This document shows, piece by piece, positions 1-6,773 of a stretch of 8,464 nt of DNA (the stretch's first letter is position 1; the number at the start of each line of letters is the position of its first letter). The stretch covers positions 1-8,464 of the forward strand of contig JAJZZT010000065.1 in the NCBI GenBank assembly GCA_021797415.1, read 5' to 3'. Both the position numbers and the translations under genes were made by a program. Source of the DNA: Bacillota bacterium. Its GTDB lineage: Bacteria > Bacillota > Bacilli > Alicyclobacillales > SLC66. The notes below the pieces were generated by a model. It was given only the letters and a program-made list of their open reading frames with translations. It did no database searches and was not told where the DNA came from.

Positions 1-1133
1 TCCAGCCCGCCTTTTTTCCGCCATGCCTTCATTGTTTTAGCGTCGTCGAATATCTCCGGCACGGCATCCTGCAGTAGCGCCACCAGACGTTCCGGGTCCT
101 CCGCTTTGTAACTGGCGGCCAGTGTGGACAGCGTCTCCTCTCTGGCCCCAGTAATATCCGCCGCCGACAACCCTTCCATGATTTCCGACATGCGTGATTT
201 GGTCAGGTCCGCCTGCTCCTGCAAGGTTTTGATCTGAGCCGTGAGCCGCACGTAATCCAAGTCCAGCGCTTTTAACTTTTCAGCGGACGCTTCATCCAGA
301 ACGGACGGACGCTCGTTCGCTATCAACGCCCGTGCGAACTCTTTAGCGACAACGGGAATCTCACGCGCCAACTGCGCGTCGAAATCCACCTGATAGAAGT
401 GCAGCTTCAGGGATTCCGGCTTCGCCAGACTCTCCGGATGTTCTCCATATACCAACAGCATTCCGTCCACCTGAAGGCCACACTGCTCTTCGAGAACAAG
501 TTTCCCCTGATGCAATTGCGCCACATAGGAAAACGGCTCTTTTTGCGGGATGACACCGCTGTAAGGGGTTTTGTAATCGATCAGAAAACGTCGGTTGTCC
601 GGCAGAAGGAAAAGGTCGTCCGGGCTGTAAGCCAGATGATCCCTGAAGCCGCCCTCTTTGGCGTGGTTCGCCAACGTCGCGAGACCATCCGCATCCCGCG
701 TCCACCCTTTCGGAGCGACCTGCGCCATGAAAGCGTCCGCCACCTGACTTTCGCGCTTGCTGCCAAACCGGGTGGCCGCATTGGATGCCTGATAGCGGAG
801 CATCATCTTTTCGTCGAACAGGATGCCGGGCGTTTTCCCGAAGGGCGCCGGCAGGTGCCGCGCGGCCGACATCAAAATGCCGATTTCCGATCCACCCACC
901 AACGGTCCATGCGCGTTTCCCATACGTCGGACGTACCATTCCAGAGGATGAACACCCTCGGGCGAGTCGTTGAGAACCTGCTCCTGCCACGCGCGAGCCT
1001 TCTCTGGATCAATATGCCTCGCGTAAGGCACGCGGCTTTGCACCGTATCCCAAAAAGCTTCAAATTCCGCGTCGGAAACCTTGACGGGTTCCCGCGGGGT
1101 CCGTGCCTTCCCGTCATTGGTTGCAAAGCCCAT
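1..1133 (-). CDS. YqaJ-family (PD-(D/E)XK) exonuclease, 3' end outside window
   Basis: The frame is open from an ATG at 1133 to the left edge, so about 377 residues are visible and the C-terminus is missing. The pattern fits YqaJ viral recombinases, which resect double-stranded DNA ends for phage or plasmid recombination. GGSEIG is at residues 80-85, an RFGSKRE segment at 122-128, and SPDDLFLL at 170-177 supplies the acidic metal ligand (D172 or D173). LIDYK at 184-188 is the (D/E)XK motif, and a QLHQ segment follows at 206-209. Residues ~281-320 look like a coiled coil, as is common after the nuclease core in this family. The start is supported by AGGAGA at 1140-1145, six bases upstream and inside the preceding gene. 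The ATG overlaps that gene's TGA by one base, so translation is probably coupled. The family call rests on remembered motif layout, not a search. A Cas4-like or other PD-(D/E)XK nuclease is the alternative. Confidence 0.8.
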   Translation of the reverse strand, partial: MGFATNDGKARTPREPVKVSDAEFEAFWDTVQSRVPYARHIDPEKARAWQEQVLNDSPEGVHPLEWYVRRMGNAHGPLVGGSEIGILMSAARHLPAPFGKTPGILFDEKMMLRYQASNAATRFGSKRESQVADAFMAQVAPKGWTRDADGLATLANHAKEGGFRDHLAYSPDDLFLLPDNRRFLIDYKTPYSGVIPQKEPFSYVAQLHQGKLVLEEQCGLQVDGMLLVYGEHPESLAKPESLKLHFYQVDFDAQLAREIPVVAKEFARALIANERPSVLDEASAEKLKALDLDYVRLTAQIKTLQEQADLTKSRMSEIMEGLSAADITGAREETLSTLAASYKAEDPERLVALLQDAVPEIFDDAKTMKAWRKKGGL

Positions 1134-2176
1134 CACACGTCTCCTTGACCGCGATTCTGTAGCGTATCCCGCTTCGATGCGCCGATCTTGTCGTCAAAAA
1201 AGCCATCCCGGTTGAACGGCAACGACACGACTTCTCCGGGGTTCGCCTGACGAATGGCCGCCATTTCCAGAGGCGCCAGCATTTCCCGCGTCAAGTCCAC
1301 CATCCGGGAAGACGCGCGAATACCGCGGCTTTCCCACTGTTTTTGAGAGAGGCTGTCTTCGATGGGGATACCCATGGTGTATTCGCTGCCGGACCGCAGT
1401 ATGGCGTCCAGCGCCGTATCGCGGTGCCTGCCCACGCTGTCGAAAACCACGGGGCCACCGCCGACGCCGCCCGCAAGGCTGCCGCCTGCAAGGCTGTCGC
1501 CGCCGCGCTCCGAAATGGCGCGCATCACCTTTTGCACCAGGTCCACGGGAAACTCCTGCCGCACCGTTCGGGTGATCCATACCGTCAAAGGCAGTTCGCC
1601 GGCGAACGCCTGCCGCATTTTTTCCACCGCGGCGCCAACGATTTTTTCCCTTGCGAGAGAAGCGTTTGTCCTGTCATCACCGGTTATCGGCATGGCACGG
1701 AACCGGCTTTCCTGTGCTGAATTTGTCCATGCGTTGCGTTCCCCAAGTTCCAGACACGCTTGTGCGAACGCAGAAAGGTGATCAGAAGCCGCCAACCCTC
1801 TACGGTACGCTTCACCTTCTTGGTACCCCGCAAGGATGCGCTGTTCATCCGCCCGGCGTTGCGTTTCATAAGACAGGACGCGGAGTTCCGTCCCGTTCGG
1901 AGCGAACCGCTCACGGAATTCCGCGTCGCTGAAAAGACGCCGGTGTCCATCGTCCATCTCGACCACCCAATCCCCCACTCGTGCGGACATCAACGCGGGC
2001 AGGTCTTCCGGATATCTGGCACCAAACGTCCAGATGGCGTCCGCCCCGCTGACCTGGGCGGCGCTCGCCGTTTCCAAAAGCGTTTCGGAAACGGGGCGGT
2101 GTTTATCCGCCTTCAAAACCGGAATGACCCAGGTTTGCGGAGAATTGAACCATAAGGAAACGTTGGATTCAGACAT
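1133..2176 (-). CDS. Unknown 347-residue protein coupled to the YqaJ-like nuclease
   Basis: I do not recognise this protein. It starts at an ATG preceded by GAGGGTG, a plausible ribosome binding site, and no signal peptide or membrane segment is visible. Residues 67-91 (VGDWVVEMDDG, then LFSDAEFRERF) resemble the short 'GDW-V...G...F' segment that ends the N-terminal domain of some small phage proteins; this is a weak similarity from memory. A Gly-rich linker at 225-242 contains two copies of SLAGG. It appears to separate an N-terminal part from a C-terminal part of ~105 residues. By position, directly upstream of and overlapping a YqaJ exonuclease gene, it could be the partner single-strand annealing protein or a nuclease cofactor. 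I see no clear RecT, Bet or Erf signature, so that role is only inferred. Confidence 0.85.
   Translation of the reverse strand: MSESNVSLWFNSPQTWVIPVLKADKHRPVSETLLETASAAQVSGADAIWTFGARYPEDLPALMSARVGDWVVEMDDGHRRLFSDAEFRERFAPNGTELRVLSYETQRRADEQRILAGYQEGEAYRRGLAASDHLSAFAQACLELGERNAWTNSAQESRFRAMPITGDDRTNASLAREKIVGAAVEKMRQAFAGELPLTVWITRTVRQEFPVDLVQKVMRAISERGGDSLAGGSLAGGVGGGPVVFDSVGRHRDTALDAILRSGSEYTMGIPIEDSLSQKQWESRGIRASSRMVDLTREMLAPLEMAAIRQANPGEVVSLPFNRDGFFDDKIGASKRDTLQNRGQGDV
1140..1145 (-). promoter_or_regulatory. Ribosome binding site of the YqaJ-like gene
   Basis: AGGAGA lies six bases before the ATG at 1133, within the last codons of the upstream gene. Together with the TGATG stop/start overlap it points to coupled translation of the two proteins, and so probably to a fixed ratio between them. 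Confidence 0.65.
1466..1495 (-). repeat. 15-bp tandem duplication encoding SLAGG-SLAGG
   Basis: The two adjacent 15-base units at 1466-1480 and 1481-1495 read gccgccYgcaaggct and differ at one position (c versus t). In frame they encode SLAGG twice (residues 228-237 of the 347-residue protein), lengthening a Gly-rich linker. It looks like a replication-slippage duplication that kept the reading frame. Confidence 0.85.
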
Positions 2177-2210
2177 GTCACCCTCTAATGAATAAACATT
2201 TTTCAGGTGT

Positions 2211-2239
2211 ATGATAGCGGTTTCGCGCCGTGCAAAAAA
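2211..2239 (-). promoter_or_regulatory. Weak promoter candidate for the 347-residue gene
   Basis: A good -10 (TATCAT, 2211-2216) sits about 35 bases before the ATG. The matching -35 is poor: TTTTTT at 2234-2239 with 17 bp spacing, or TTTTTG at 2233-2238 with 16 bp. It is listed mainly because the -10 shares the CGYTAYCATAS context with two other promoters in the window. Read-through from the upstream gene is also possible. Confidence 0.35.
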
Positions 2240-2271
2240 GCATCATTGCTGGCCGCGACAGCCGTAATCGA

Positions 2272-2967
2272 TCAAAACCCGGACTGCTCGGCCACGAACG
2301 CCATCATTTCCTCTATCGACTGCCGCCATTCCGACTGGAAGCGCATGTACCGGTGAATCGCCAAACCCTGTTCATTCAATGCCTCCCGCACCGCTGCCGA
2401 ATGCTCGCAAGCCTGTTCCAGGCAGGCCTGTGCCTGCATTCGGCGTTTGCGAAACGCCAGGCCAAAGAGCCCGAAGCGTTTCTTCTGCGCCGCGTCGGTC
2501 AGGGCACTCTCGGCCAGCATGAATCGGGAGCGAGCCTGCTGATCCTTGTCCTGCGCCGCAAGGAACGCCGCCTCCTGTTCCTGGGTCTGCATCTGCCAGG
2601 CTCGCACGTTGCGCGCGTAAACCATCACCGCCTGCCGCACCCCCTCGCGACGCTCCTCCGGAACACGGGCGATCCATCCCGACGCCTGCCGGAACAACGC
2701 CTCCTGCCGCCGCAAAAGCGCGGACTCGTTTTGCGCGAACACCAGCATTTCACGGTTACCCGCCTTCTTTACGGAGATGGACCCCATCGCATCAGCAGGG
2801 CTAATGACATTGCCGACGCTATCCTCGAAAGACGGCAGCGACACGCCCGCCTCTTTTTTCAAACTTTTCCGTGCCCGACGGGAAGCCGTTTCCGGCGCCA
2901 ATCTCGCGGAACCTCCATTCTTCTGAATGGCGGCCCGCGCCTTGTCTTTGCGAACTTCAGCCAACAT
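2272..2967 (-). CDS. Unknown helical, charged 231-residue protein
   Basis: I do not recognise this protein. The first ~40 residues are strongly basic (Lys/Arg-rich), which would suit nucleic-acid contact or a disordered tail. Residues ~80-225 are rich in Ala, Gln, Glu and Arg with few helix breakers, so I expect long helices or coiled coils. A basic patch FGLFGLAFRKRR lies at 165-176. There is no signal peptide and no catalytic motif I can name. The start is the ATG at 2967, preceded by AGAGGG with a nine-base spacer. An in-frame GTG at 2994 would add nine residues. I prefer the ATG because the GTG lies about five bases after the predicted transcription start at ~2999 and has no ribosome binding site. 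The gene lies between recD2 and the nuclease pair, so a role in DNA processing is an inference from context only. Confidence 0.85.
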   Translation of the reverse strand: MLAEVRKDKARAAIQKNGGSARLAPETASRRARKSLKKEAGVSLPSFEDSVGNVISPADAMGSISVKKAGNREMLVFAQNESALLRRQEALFRQASGWIARVPEERREGVRQAVMVYARNVRAWQMQTQEQEAAFLAAQDKDQQARSRFMLAESALTDAAQKKRFGLFGLAFRKRRMQAQACLEQACEHSAAVREALNEQGLAIHRYMRFQSEWRQSIEEMMAFVAEQSGF

Positions 2968-3005
2968 GATGATATTCCCTCTGCGTGAATACACTTAACG
3001 AGCCT

Positions 3006-3034
3006 ATGGTAGCGTTAATGGTTACTGGTGTCAA
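3006..3034 (-). promoter_or_regulatory. Near-consensus sigma70 promoter inside the 3' end of recD2
   Basis: The -35 TTGACA (3029-3034) is a perfect consensus, the spacer is 17 bp, and the -10 is TACCAT (3006-3011). The -35 lies within the last codons of recD2 and the -10 just after its stop. Transcription should begin near 2999, about 32 bases before the ATG at 2967. It can therefore drive the 231-residue gene, and perhaps the two genes beyond it, independently of recD2. Confidence 0.75.
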
Positions 3035-5903
3035 ACTTCGGTTCTGGCCCCGTTCCTGTTTCAATCCACCGTGTTTTCAACCGGTAAGCCAATAATGTGT
3101 CTCGCGCGGCTCCCGTGTCCCGCACCGCTTTTCTCGCCGACTTTTCGGAAAGATACAGACGCAAGCCCTTTTTGGCGCGCGTCATGCCCGTATACAGCAG
3201 CGGGCGCGACGCCATAAACCAGTGATGCGTATGTAAAATCATGATCACGTAGGGATACTCGGACCCCTGCGTCTTGTGGATGGTGAGCACTCCGGCGGGG
3301 CGAACCCGCGAAATCTGGCTGGTCTCATACCAAACGATCTTTCCTTTGTTCATGGCAGACCATTTGCTGCCGAACGCCTGCATGTCCGACAGTGCCCATG
3401 ATAACAACGGATTCCCTGGTTGATATCGCTCGACTTCCGCCATAAACTCCGCAATGTCAGGCAGGTCACCCTGTTCAAAATATACGCCCAGCAAAGGTTT
3501 CTGGTCCTCGCTTTCGGATTCCGTCCAGACCACGACGCCCATATCGCCGTTGAACACGTCGTTCTGATAATCGTTTTTCACCTGAATGACGCGGTCTCCG
3601 ACATGCCAGAATATCGGCTGGTCATCGGATACCCCCATCCCCAAAGGGGTACGACACATTTCAGGCCAACAGGGCAGACTGCTATCCGCACCTTGCGGCC
3701 GAAGCGGGTTCAACAAAGCCGTCATTTCTCCGTTCAGCGCACGGATACCCAGTGCGCCCGGCTTCTGCGGCGATAAAATCTGAATATCTTCCGGGCGAGC
3801 GCCGTTGCGGACCAGCGTGTCGATATCGTCCCGAATGGACTGGCGCACACGCTCCGGCGTCACGACGAACTCGCCGTCGCCGTGTTCCACCCACTGCGTC
3901 GAAAAGAAAGACGTTTCCCGCGGAATAACGGCTTCAGGATACGCCTCTACCACCGCAGGCAAAGCGCAGGGCAACCTGCCGGAGACCACGCGAGCGGCAG
4001 CCACGGCAATATCAGACGCGCCGCCCTGCCGATGGTTTTCCGTCAATCGGCCGACCGCGACGACCCCAGAGTCGATGATGTCTCCGAAAACGCGCCCAGG
4101 CCCCACGGACGGCAACTGCTGATCGTCCCCGACCAGCAACACCCCGGCGCCGTCCGGGATGGCGTACAATAGGTGCCGCATCAGATACACGTCGACCATC
4201 GAAGACTCATCGACGATGAACAGGTCCGCCGGATAAGGATTTTCTTTGTTGAACAAAGCTTCCCCTTCCGGCCCCAACCGCAACAAACGATGAATCGTCT
4301 TCCCGTCCAGTCCGGTGGCCTGCTTGAGCCTCGACGCCGCCTTCCCGGACGGCGCACACAACTCGACGCGCAACCCGCAGGCCAGCGCAGCGTGGGCCAC
4401 CGTGTCCAGGCAGGTGGTTTTCCCCGTACCAGGTCCGCCGGTGAGCACCCCGAAACGGGTGGAGCAACATTGCAACAACGCCGCGCGCTGCGATCCCGAA
4501 AGCGTCACCCTTGCGGGGTGTAAACCAGCGTGGGATGCATCCCGATCCTGCTGACCGCAGGCTCGCCGCGAAAGTTCAGCCTGCAACGCGTCGGCAGAAA
4601 GCATTCGTCTGTCAGACTGGGACATTTCCAGAATTCGACGGGCCACATACCGTTCAGAGTAACCGCAAATCGCGCGCGCCACCCATTTTTGCATCGTAAA
4701 ACCATCTTTGGAAGGGAGTTCCCAGCACAGCACGTCCGAATGATCCTTGTCCGTAATCCACTGCGAAAAAGCGTCCCCCAATGCTCGCTTCGCCTGTGCG
4801 GGGTCGGACATGGACTCGATGCGCAAAACCTGCTTGTCGCCGGCCACGCTGAGAAGGACGTCTTTCCGCGTTACCGTATTCCCGTCTTTTTCGCGTAAAT
4901 CCAGTGCGTACCGTAACCCCGCCCGTAACCGCGCGGGGTCGTCTTCAGCCATGCCCAAAGATTCCGCCAAATGGTCGGCCACCAAAAATCCGATGCCAGA
5001 CACGCTGGTCAACCAATAGGGGTCTTCCCGCGTGCGCGCGACCACCGCGTCCACCGTCCATGCCCGCCCTTTATCGCGAGACAGGTCTTCGAGATGCGAC
5101 AGGACGGCATGCACATGCCCCTGATGCAACCCATGATCCAGAAAAAACAGGTGCAGCCGGTAACTCCGGCTTTCCCGCTGGAAGGATTCGGCCATCGCCG
5201 AACAAATCTTTTCCGGAAAGATTTCTTTCAATCGTTCGGAGTCCGCCATGGCCGTCAGAATGTCTTCGCCGAAATGCGCCACGGCCTTTTTCGCGCGGAC
5301 GACCGTCATGCCGACGATCCGATGTTTCGACGTCCCCGTCTTGCGCGTCATCCATCGCAGAATGTGGTCCAGATCGCGCACATCCGGCAACGGTTCGACC
5401 AGGACACTGGCGTCGATTTGCTGACCATAAGCCGGGTCCTTCACGATGTTCCCGTGACACAAAATTTCCATGCCGGTCTGCGGATTGCTGGCCATCACCC
5501 CTTTGACCGTCCAGCTTTTCTTCGCGTAAATCGCGGGGTCCGGGGGAAAGCCTTCCGGCAAATGCCGTGCGTCGACGGGTTCCAGGACGAAGATACCCCA
5601 CCCTTTGCCCATGCCCCCGTCTTTTTTCGCGACGCCAACCGGTTGGTGATATCTGACGTGCCGCAAAATTCCGCGCCAGACTGTCTCTTTTTGAACGGAA
5701 TCCGGCAACAATGGAGTCGTTTCATTCCGCGCGCAGCGCTTGGTGGGCGATTTTTTAAGTGTGTTGGCGATGCCCGCTGGCTTCGCGGGCGCCTCACGCG
5801 CCACTGCCGGCGAAGACGCCTTCGTCATCCCTGATCCGAACCCTCCCCCATTCGTGGGCGTTGCCGGTTTGGGCGACTTTAGAAGATGCGCGGCAAAAGC
5901 CAA
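3015..5903 (-). CDS. recD2: RecD2/TraA-type superfamily 1 DNA helicase
   Basis: This is a 962-residue SF1B 5'-3' DNA helicase. The helicase motifs are in order: Walker A GGPGTGKTT (489-497), motif Ia CAPSGKAASRL (516-526), Walker B IVDESS (563-568), motif III VGDDQQLPSVGPG (591-603), motif IV TENHRQ (621-626), motif V TIHKTQGSEYP (874-884) and motif VI YTGMTRAK (904-911). VIQVKNDY then FNGDMG (772-789) fits domain 2B. The N-terminal region has two helix-hairpin-helix-like segments (about 189-230 and 298-333, with SGIGF), as in RecD2 proteins that work without RecB and RecC. It is longer than typical RecD2 (roughly 700-800 residues). Residues 1-60 are Pro/Ala/Lys-rich and probably disordered, and extra sequence lies near 733-766 and 810-855. 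The start is TTG, with AAGGAGG five bases upstream. A plasmid-borne TraA-like helicase is the alternative name; no relaxase motifs are visible. Confidence 0.93.
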   Translation of the reverse strand: MAFAAHLLKSPKPATPTNGGGFGSGMTKASSPAVAREAPAKPAGIANTLKKSPTKRCARNETTPLLPDSVQKETVWRGILRHVRYHQPVGVAKKDGGMGKGWGIFVLEPVDARHLPEGFPPDPAIYAKKSWTVKGVMASNPQTGMEILCHGNIVKDPAYGQQIDASVLVEPLPDVRDLDHILRWMTRKTGTSKHRIVGMTVVRAKKAVAHFGEDILTAMADSERLKEIFPEKICSAMAESFQRESRSYRLHLFFLDHGLHQGHVHAVLSHLEDLSRDKGRAWTVDAVVARTREDPYWLTSVSGIGFLVADHLAESLGMAEDDPARLRAGLRYALDLREKDGNTVTRKDVLLSVAGDKQVLRIESMSDPAQAKRALGDAFSQWITDKDHSDVLCWELPSKDGFTMQKWVARAICGYSERYVARRILEMSQSDRRMLSADALQAELSRRACGQQDRDASHAGLHPARVTLSGSQRAALLQCCSTRFGVLTGGPGTGKTTCLDTVAHAALACGLRVELCAPSGKAASRLKQATGLDGKTIHRLLRLGPEGEALFNKENPYPADLFIVDESSMVDVYLMRHLLYAIPDGAGVLLVGDDQQLPSVGPGRVFGDIIDSGVVAVGRLTENHRQGGASDIAVAAARVVSGRLPCALPAVVEAYPEAVIPRETSFFSTQWVEHGDGEFVVTPERVRQSIRDDIDTLVRNGARPEDIQILSPQKPGALGIRALNGEMTALLNPLRPQGADSSLPCWPEMCRTPLGMGVSDDQPIFWHVGDRVIQVKNDYQNDVFNGDMGVVVWTESESEDQKPLLGVYFEQGDLPDIAEFMAEVERYQPGNPLLSWALSDMQAFGSKWSAMNKGKIVWYETSQISRVRPAGVLTIHKTQGSEYPYVIMILHTHHWFMASRPLLYTGMTRAKKGLRLYLSEKSARKAVRDTGAARDTLLAYRLKTRWIETGTGPEPKFDTSNH

Positions 5904-5908
5904 GACCG

Positions 5909-5915
5909 CCTCCTT
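5909..5915 (-). promoter_or_regulatory. Strong ribosome binding site fixing a TTG start for recD2
   Basis: AAGGAGG lies five bases before TTG at 5903. The two ATGs upstream (in CATGATGACG) are in another frame, so the strong Shine-Dalgarno decides for the TTG. Confidence 0.8.
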
Positions 5916-5921
5916 TTCAAG

Positions 5922-5953
5922 TAAATCGTCATCATGACTATGATAACGATTTA
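5922..5953. promoter_or_regulatory. 32-bp imperfect palindrome, operator candidate for recD2
   Basis: The left arm taaatcgtcatcat (5922-5935) and right arm atgataacgattta (5940-5953) are inverted repeats matching at 13 of 14 positions around a 4-bp centre (gact). On the minus strand the right arm contains the recD2 -10 (5940-5945), and the predicted transcription start falls in the left arm. Bound protein should therefore block recD2 transcription. The repressor is unknown; the HTH protein encoded at 6814-7524 is an obvious candidate by proximity only. Confidence 0.7.
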
Positions 5954-5968
5954 ATAATCAAAACGCAA
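5940..5968 (-). promoter_or_regulatory. recD2 promoter
   Basis: The -10 is TATCAT (5940-5945, five of six consensus bases), the spacer is 17 bp and the -35 is TTGCGT (5963-5968, three of six). Transcription should start near 5933, giving a leader of about 30 bases. The -35 overlaps the T-rich tail of the preceding terminator candidate. Confidence 0.6.
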
Positions 5969-5985
5969 ACCGGCGAAGTCGCCGG
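5957..5985 (-). terminator. Hairpin terminator candidate after the 236-residue gene
   Basis: On the minus strand CCGGCGA-CT-TCGCCGG (5985-5970) forms a perfect GC-rich 7-bp stem. It begins 18 bases after the TAA of the upstream gene and is followed by TTTGCGTTTTGATT. The T-tract is interrupted, so termination may be partial. It would separate the 236-residue gene from recD2. Confidence 0.55.
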
Positions 5986-6002
5986 CAACAATGGATCGCT
6001 GG

Positions 6003-6713
6003 TTAAAATTGCGGCCAATCCGAAATCTCCGTGTTCTCGCAAAAACGCCAATCTCCGGAAATGTTCCCGAGAACCGGCGCCAGTGCGACGGCCTGTTCCA
6101 TCAGGGACGCGTCCCTGATCGCCAAACCGCGAAAGCGGGGGATCTCGTCGACAGGCAAATCCCAGGTCACCGCCTGCAAAGTGGGAAACACCCGCCAAAG
6201 CGTCGTGATCGCCAACAGCGGGTCGTCAGCAAGCGCGTCGTGGAGATTGCTATACTTCAATAGAGCCTCTCGCCCATCAACATCGGACGCCGCAACGCGA
6301 TCCCAGATGGCGGACAAGTGATTTTTGTATAAATGATACGCTTGCAGATAAGTGATACGATCCCAATCCATCACGTCGCCCTTGGCGTATCCGCTCACCT
6401 GCACATTGAAGGTCAACTGAAAGAATACCGGAGTTTGCCCACCCGTGCGCGTCGTATTTATCGTCACTTTTCGGGAAGCGAAAGGCGCCGATTGGCTCAT
6501 GTTCGAGACACAAAAAAAGCCAATGGGGGCACCCTCCCGCGCACGCCTCATTTTCTCTTTTTCAAATCCCGGCATGCACACGTTCGGGATACAAAGATCA
6601 TCTTCCCGATCCGGCCGCGGAAACGCCTCTCCCTCGGTGACAATCCGCCAGGAAAGTCCCCTGACCACATCCTTGGCCCTGCCCTGCTTTATCGTCTCTT
6701 TCTTAGTTTTCAA
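6003..6713 (-). CDS. Unknown 236-residue protein, TTG start
   Basis: I do not recognise this protein. It starts at TTG with AGGAGGTGA upstream, an almost ideal Shine-Dalgarno with six bases between GGAGG and the start. The N-terminus is Lys/Arg-rich (1-60). Residues ~78-118 alternate in a way that suggests beta strands (VTINTTRTGG, then FFQLTFNVQVSGYAKGDV). The C-terminal ~115 residues look helical with several Trp. Cysteines at 41, 46, 68 and 225 do not form an obvious metal site. There is no signal peptide or membrane helix. It is transcribed divergently from the HTH gene and is followed by a terminator candidate, so it is probably a single-gene unit. A shared-operator arrangement with the HTH gene is likely, but its function is open. 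Confidence 0.83.
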   Translation of the reverse strand: MKTKKETIKQGRAKDVVRGLSWRIVTEGEAFPRPDREDDLCIPNVCMPGFEKEKMRRAREGAPIGFFCVSNMSQSAPFASRKVTINTTRTGGQTPVFFQLTFNVQVSGYAKGDVMDWDRITYLQAYHLYKNHLSAIWDRVAASDVDGREALLKYSNLHDALADDPLLAITTLWRVFPTLQAVTWDLPVDEIPRFRGLAIRDASLMEQAVALAPVLGNISGDWRFCENTEISDWPQF

Positions 6714-6716
6714 TCG

Positions 6717-6725
6717 TCACCTCCT
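6717..6725 (-). promoter_or_regulatory. Strong ribosome binding site fixing a TTG start
   Basis: AGGAGGTGA is a nine-base match to the anti-Shine-Dalgarno complement and sits just upstream of TTG at 6713. No in-frame ATG near the 5' end has comparable support. Confidence 0.8.
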
Positions 6726-6742
6726 CCACCAATGAACCCGTT

Positions 6743-6772
6743 TTGCCAAAACACAACGAATACCGCTATAGT
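6743..6772 (+). promoter_or_regulatory. Promoter of the HTH gene
   Basis: The -35 is TTGCCA (6743-6748), the spacer is 18 bp and the -10 is TATAGT (6767-6772, five of six). Transcription should begin near 6779, inside the adjacent 17-bp palindrome. I could not identify a convincing promoter in the opposite direction for the 236-residue gene. Confidence 0.65.
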
Positions 6773-6773
6773 G

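Noticed and set aside
399..1148. Open plus-strand frame of 249 residues
   Set aside because: It lies antisense to the YqaJ-like gene, has Arg/His/Pro-rich out-of-frame composition and no good ribosome binding site.
2234..2251. AGCA-atga-TGCT hairpin followed by Ts on the minus strand, downstream of the 231-residue gene
   Set aside because: A four-pair stem is too weak to call a terminator, though slight attenuation is possible.
2230..2988. Open plus-strand frame of 252 residues
   Set aside because: It mirrors the 231-residue minus-strand gene, which has the better start, ribosome binding site and promoter.
2968..2994. GTG at 2994 as an alternative start of the 231-residue protein
   Set aside because: The predicted transcript begins about five bases upstream of it and no ribosome binding site precedes it, whereas the ATG at 2967 has AGAGGG at a normal distance.
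4971..5834. Open plus-strand frame of 287 residues
   Set aside because: It is antisense to recD2, whose motifs leave no doubt about the coding strand; composition is typical of a shadow frame.
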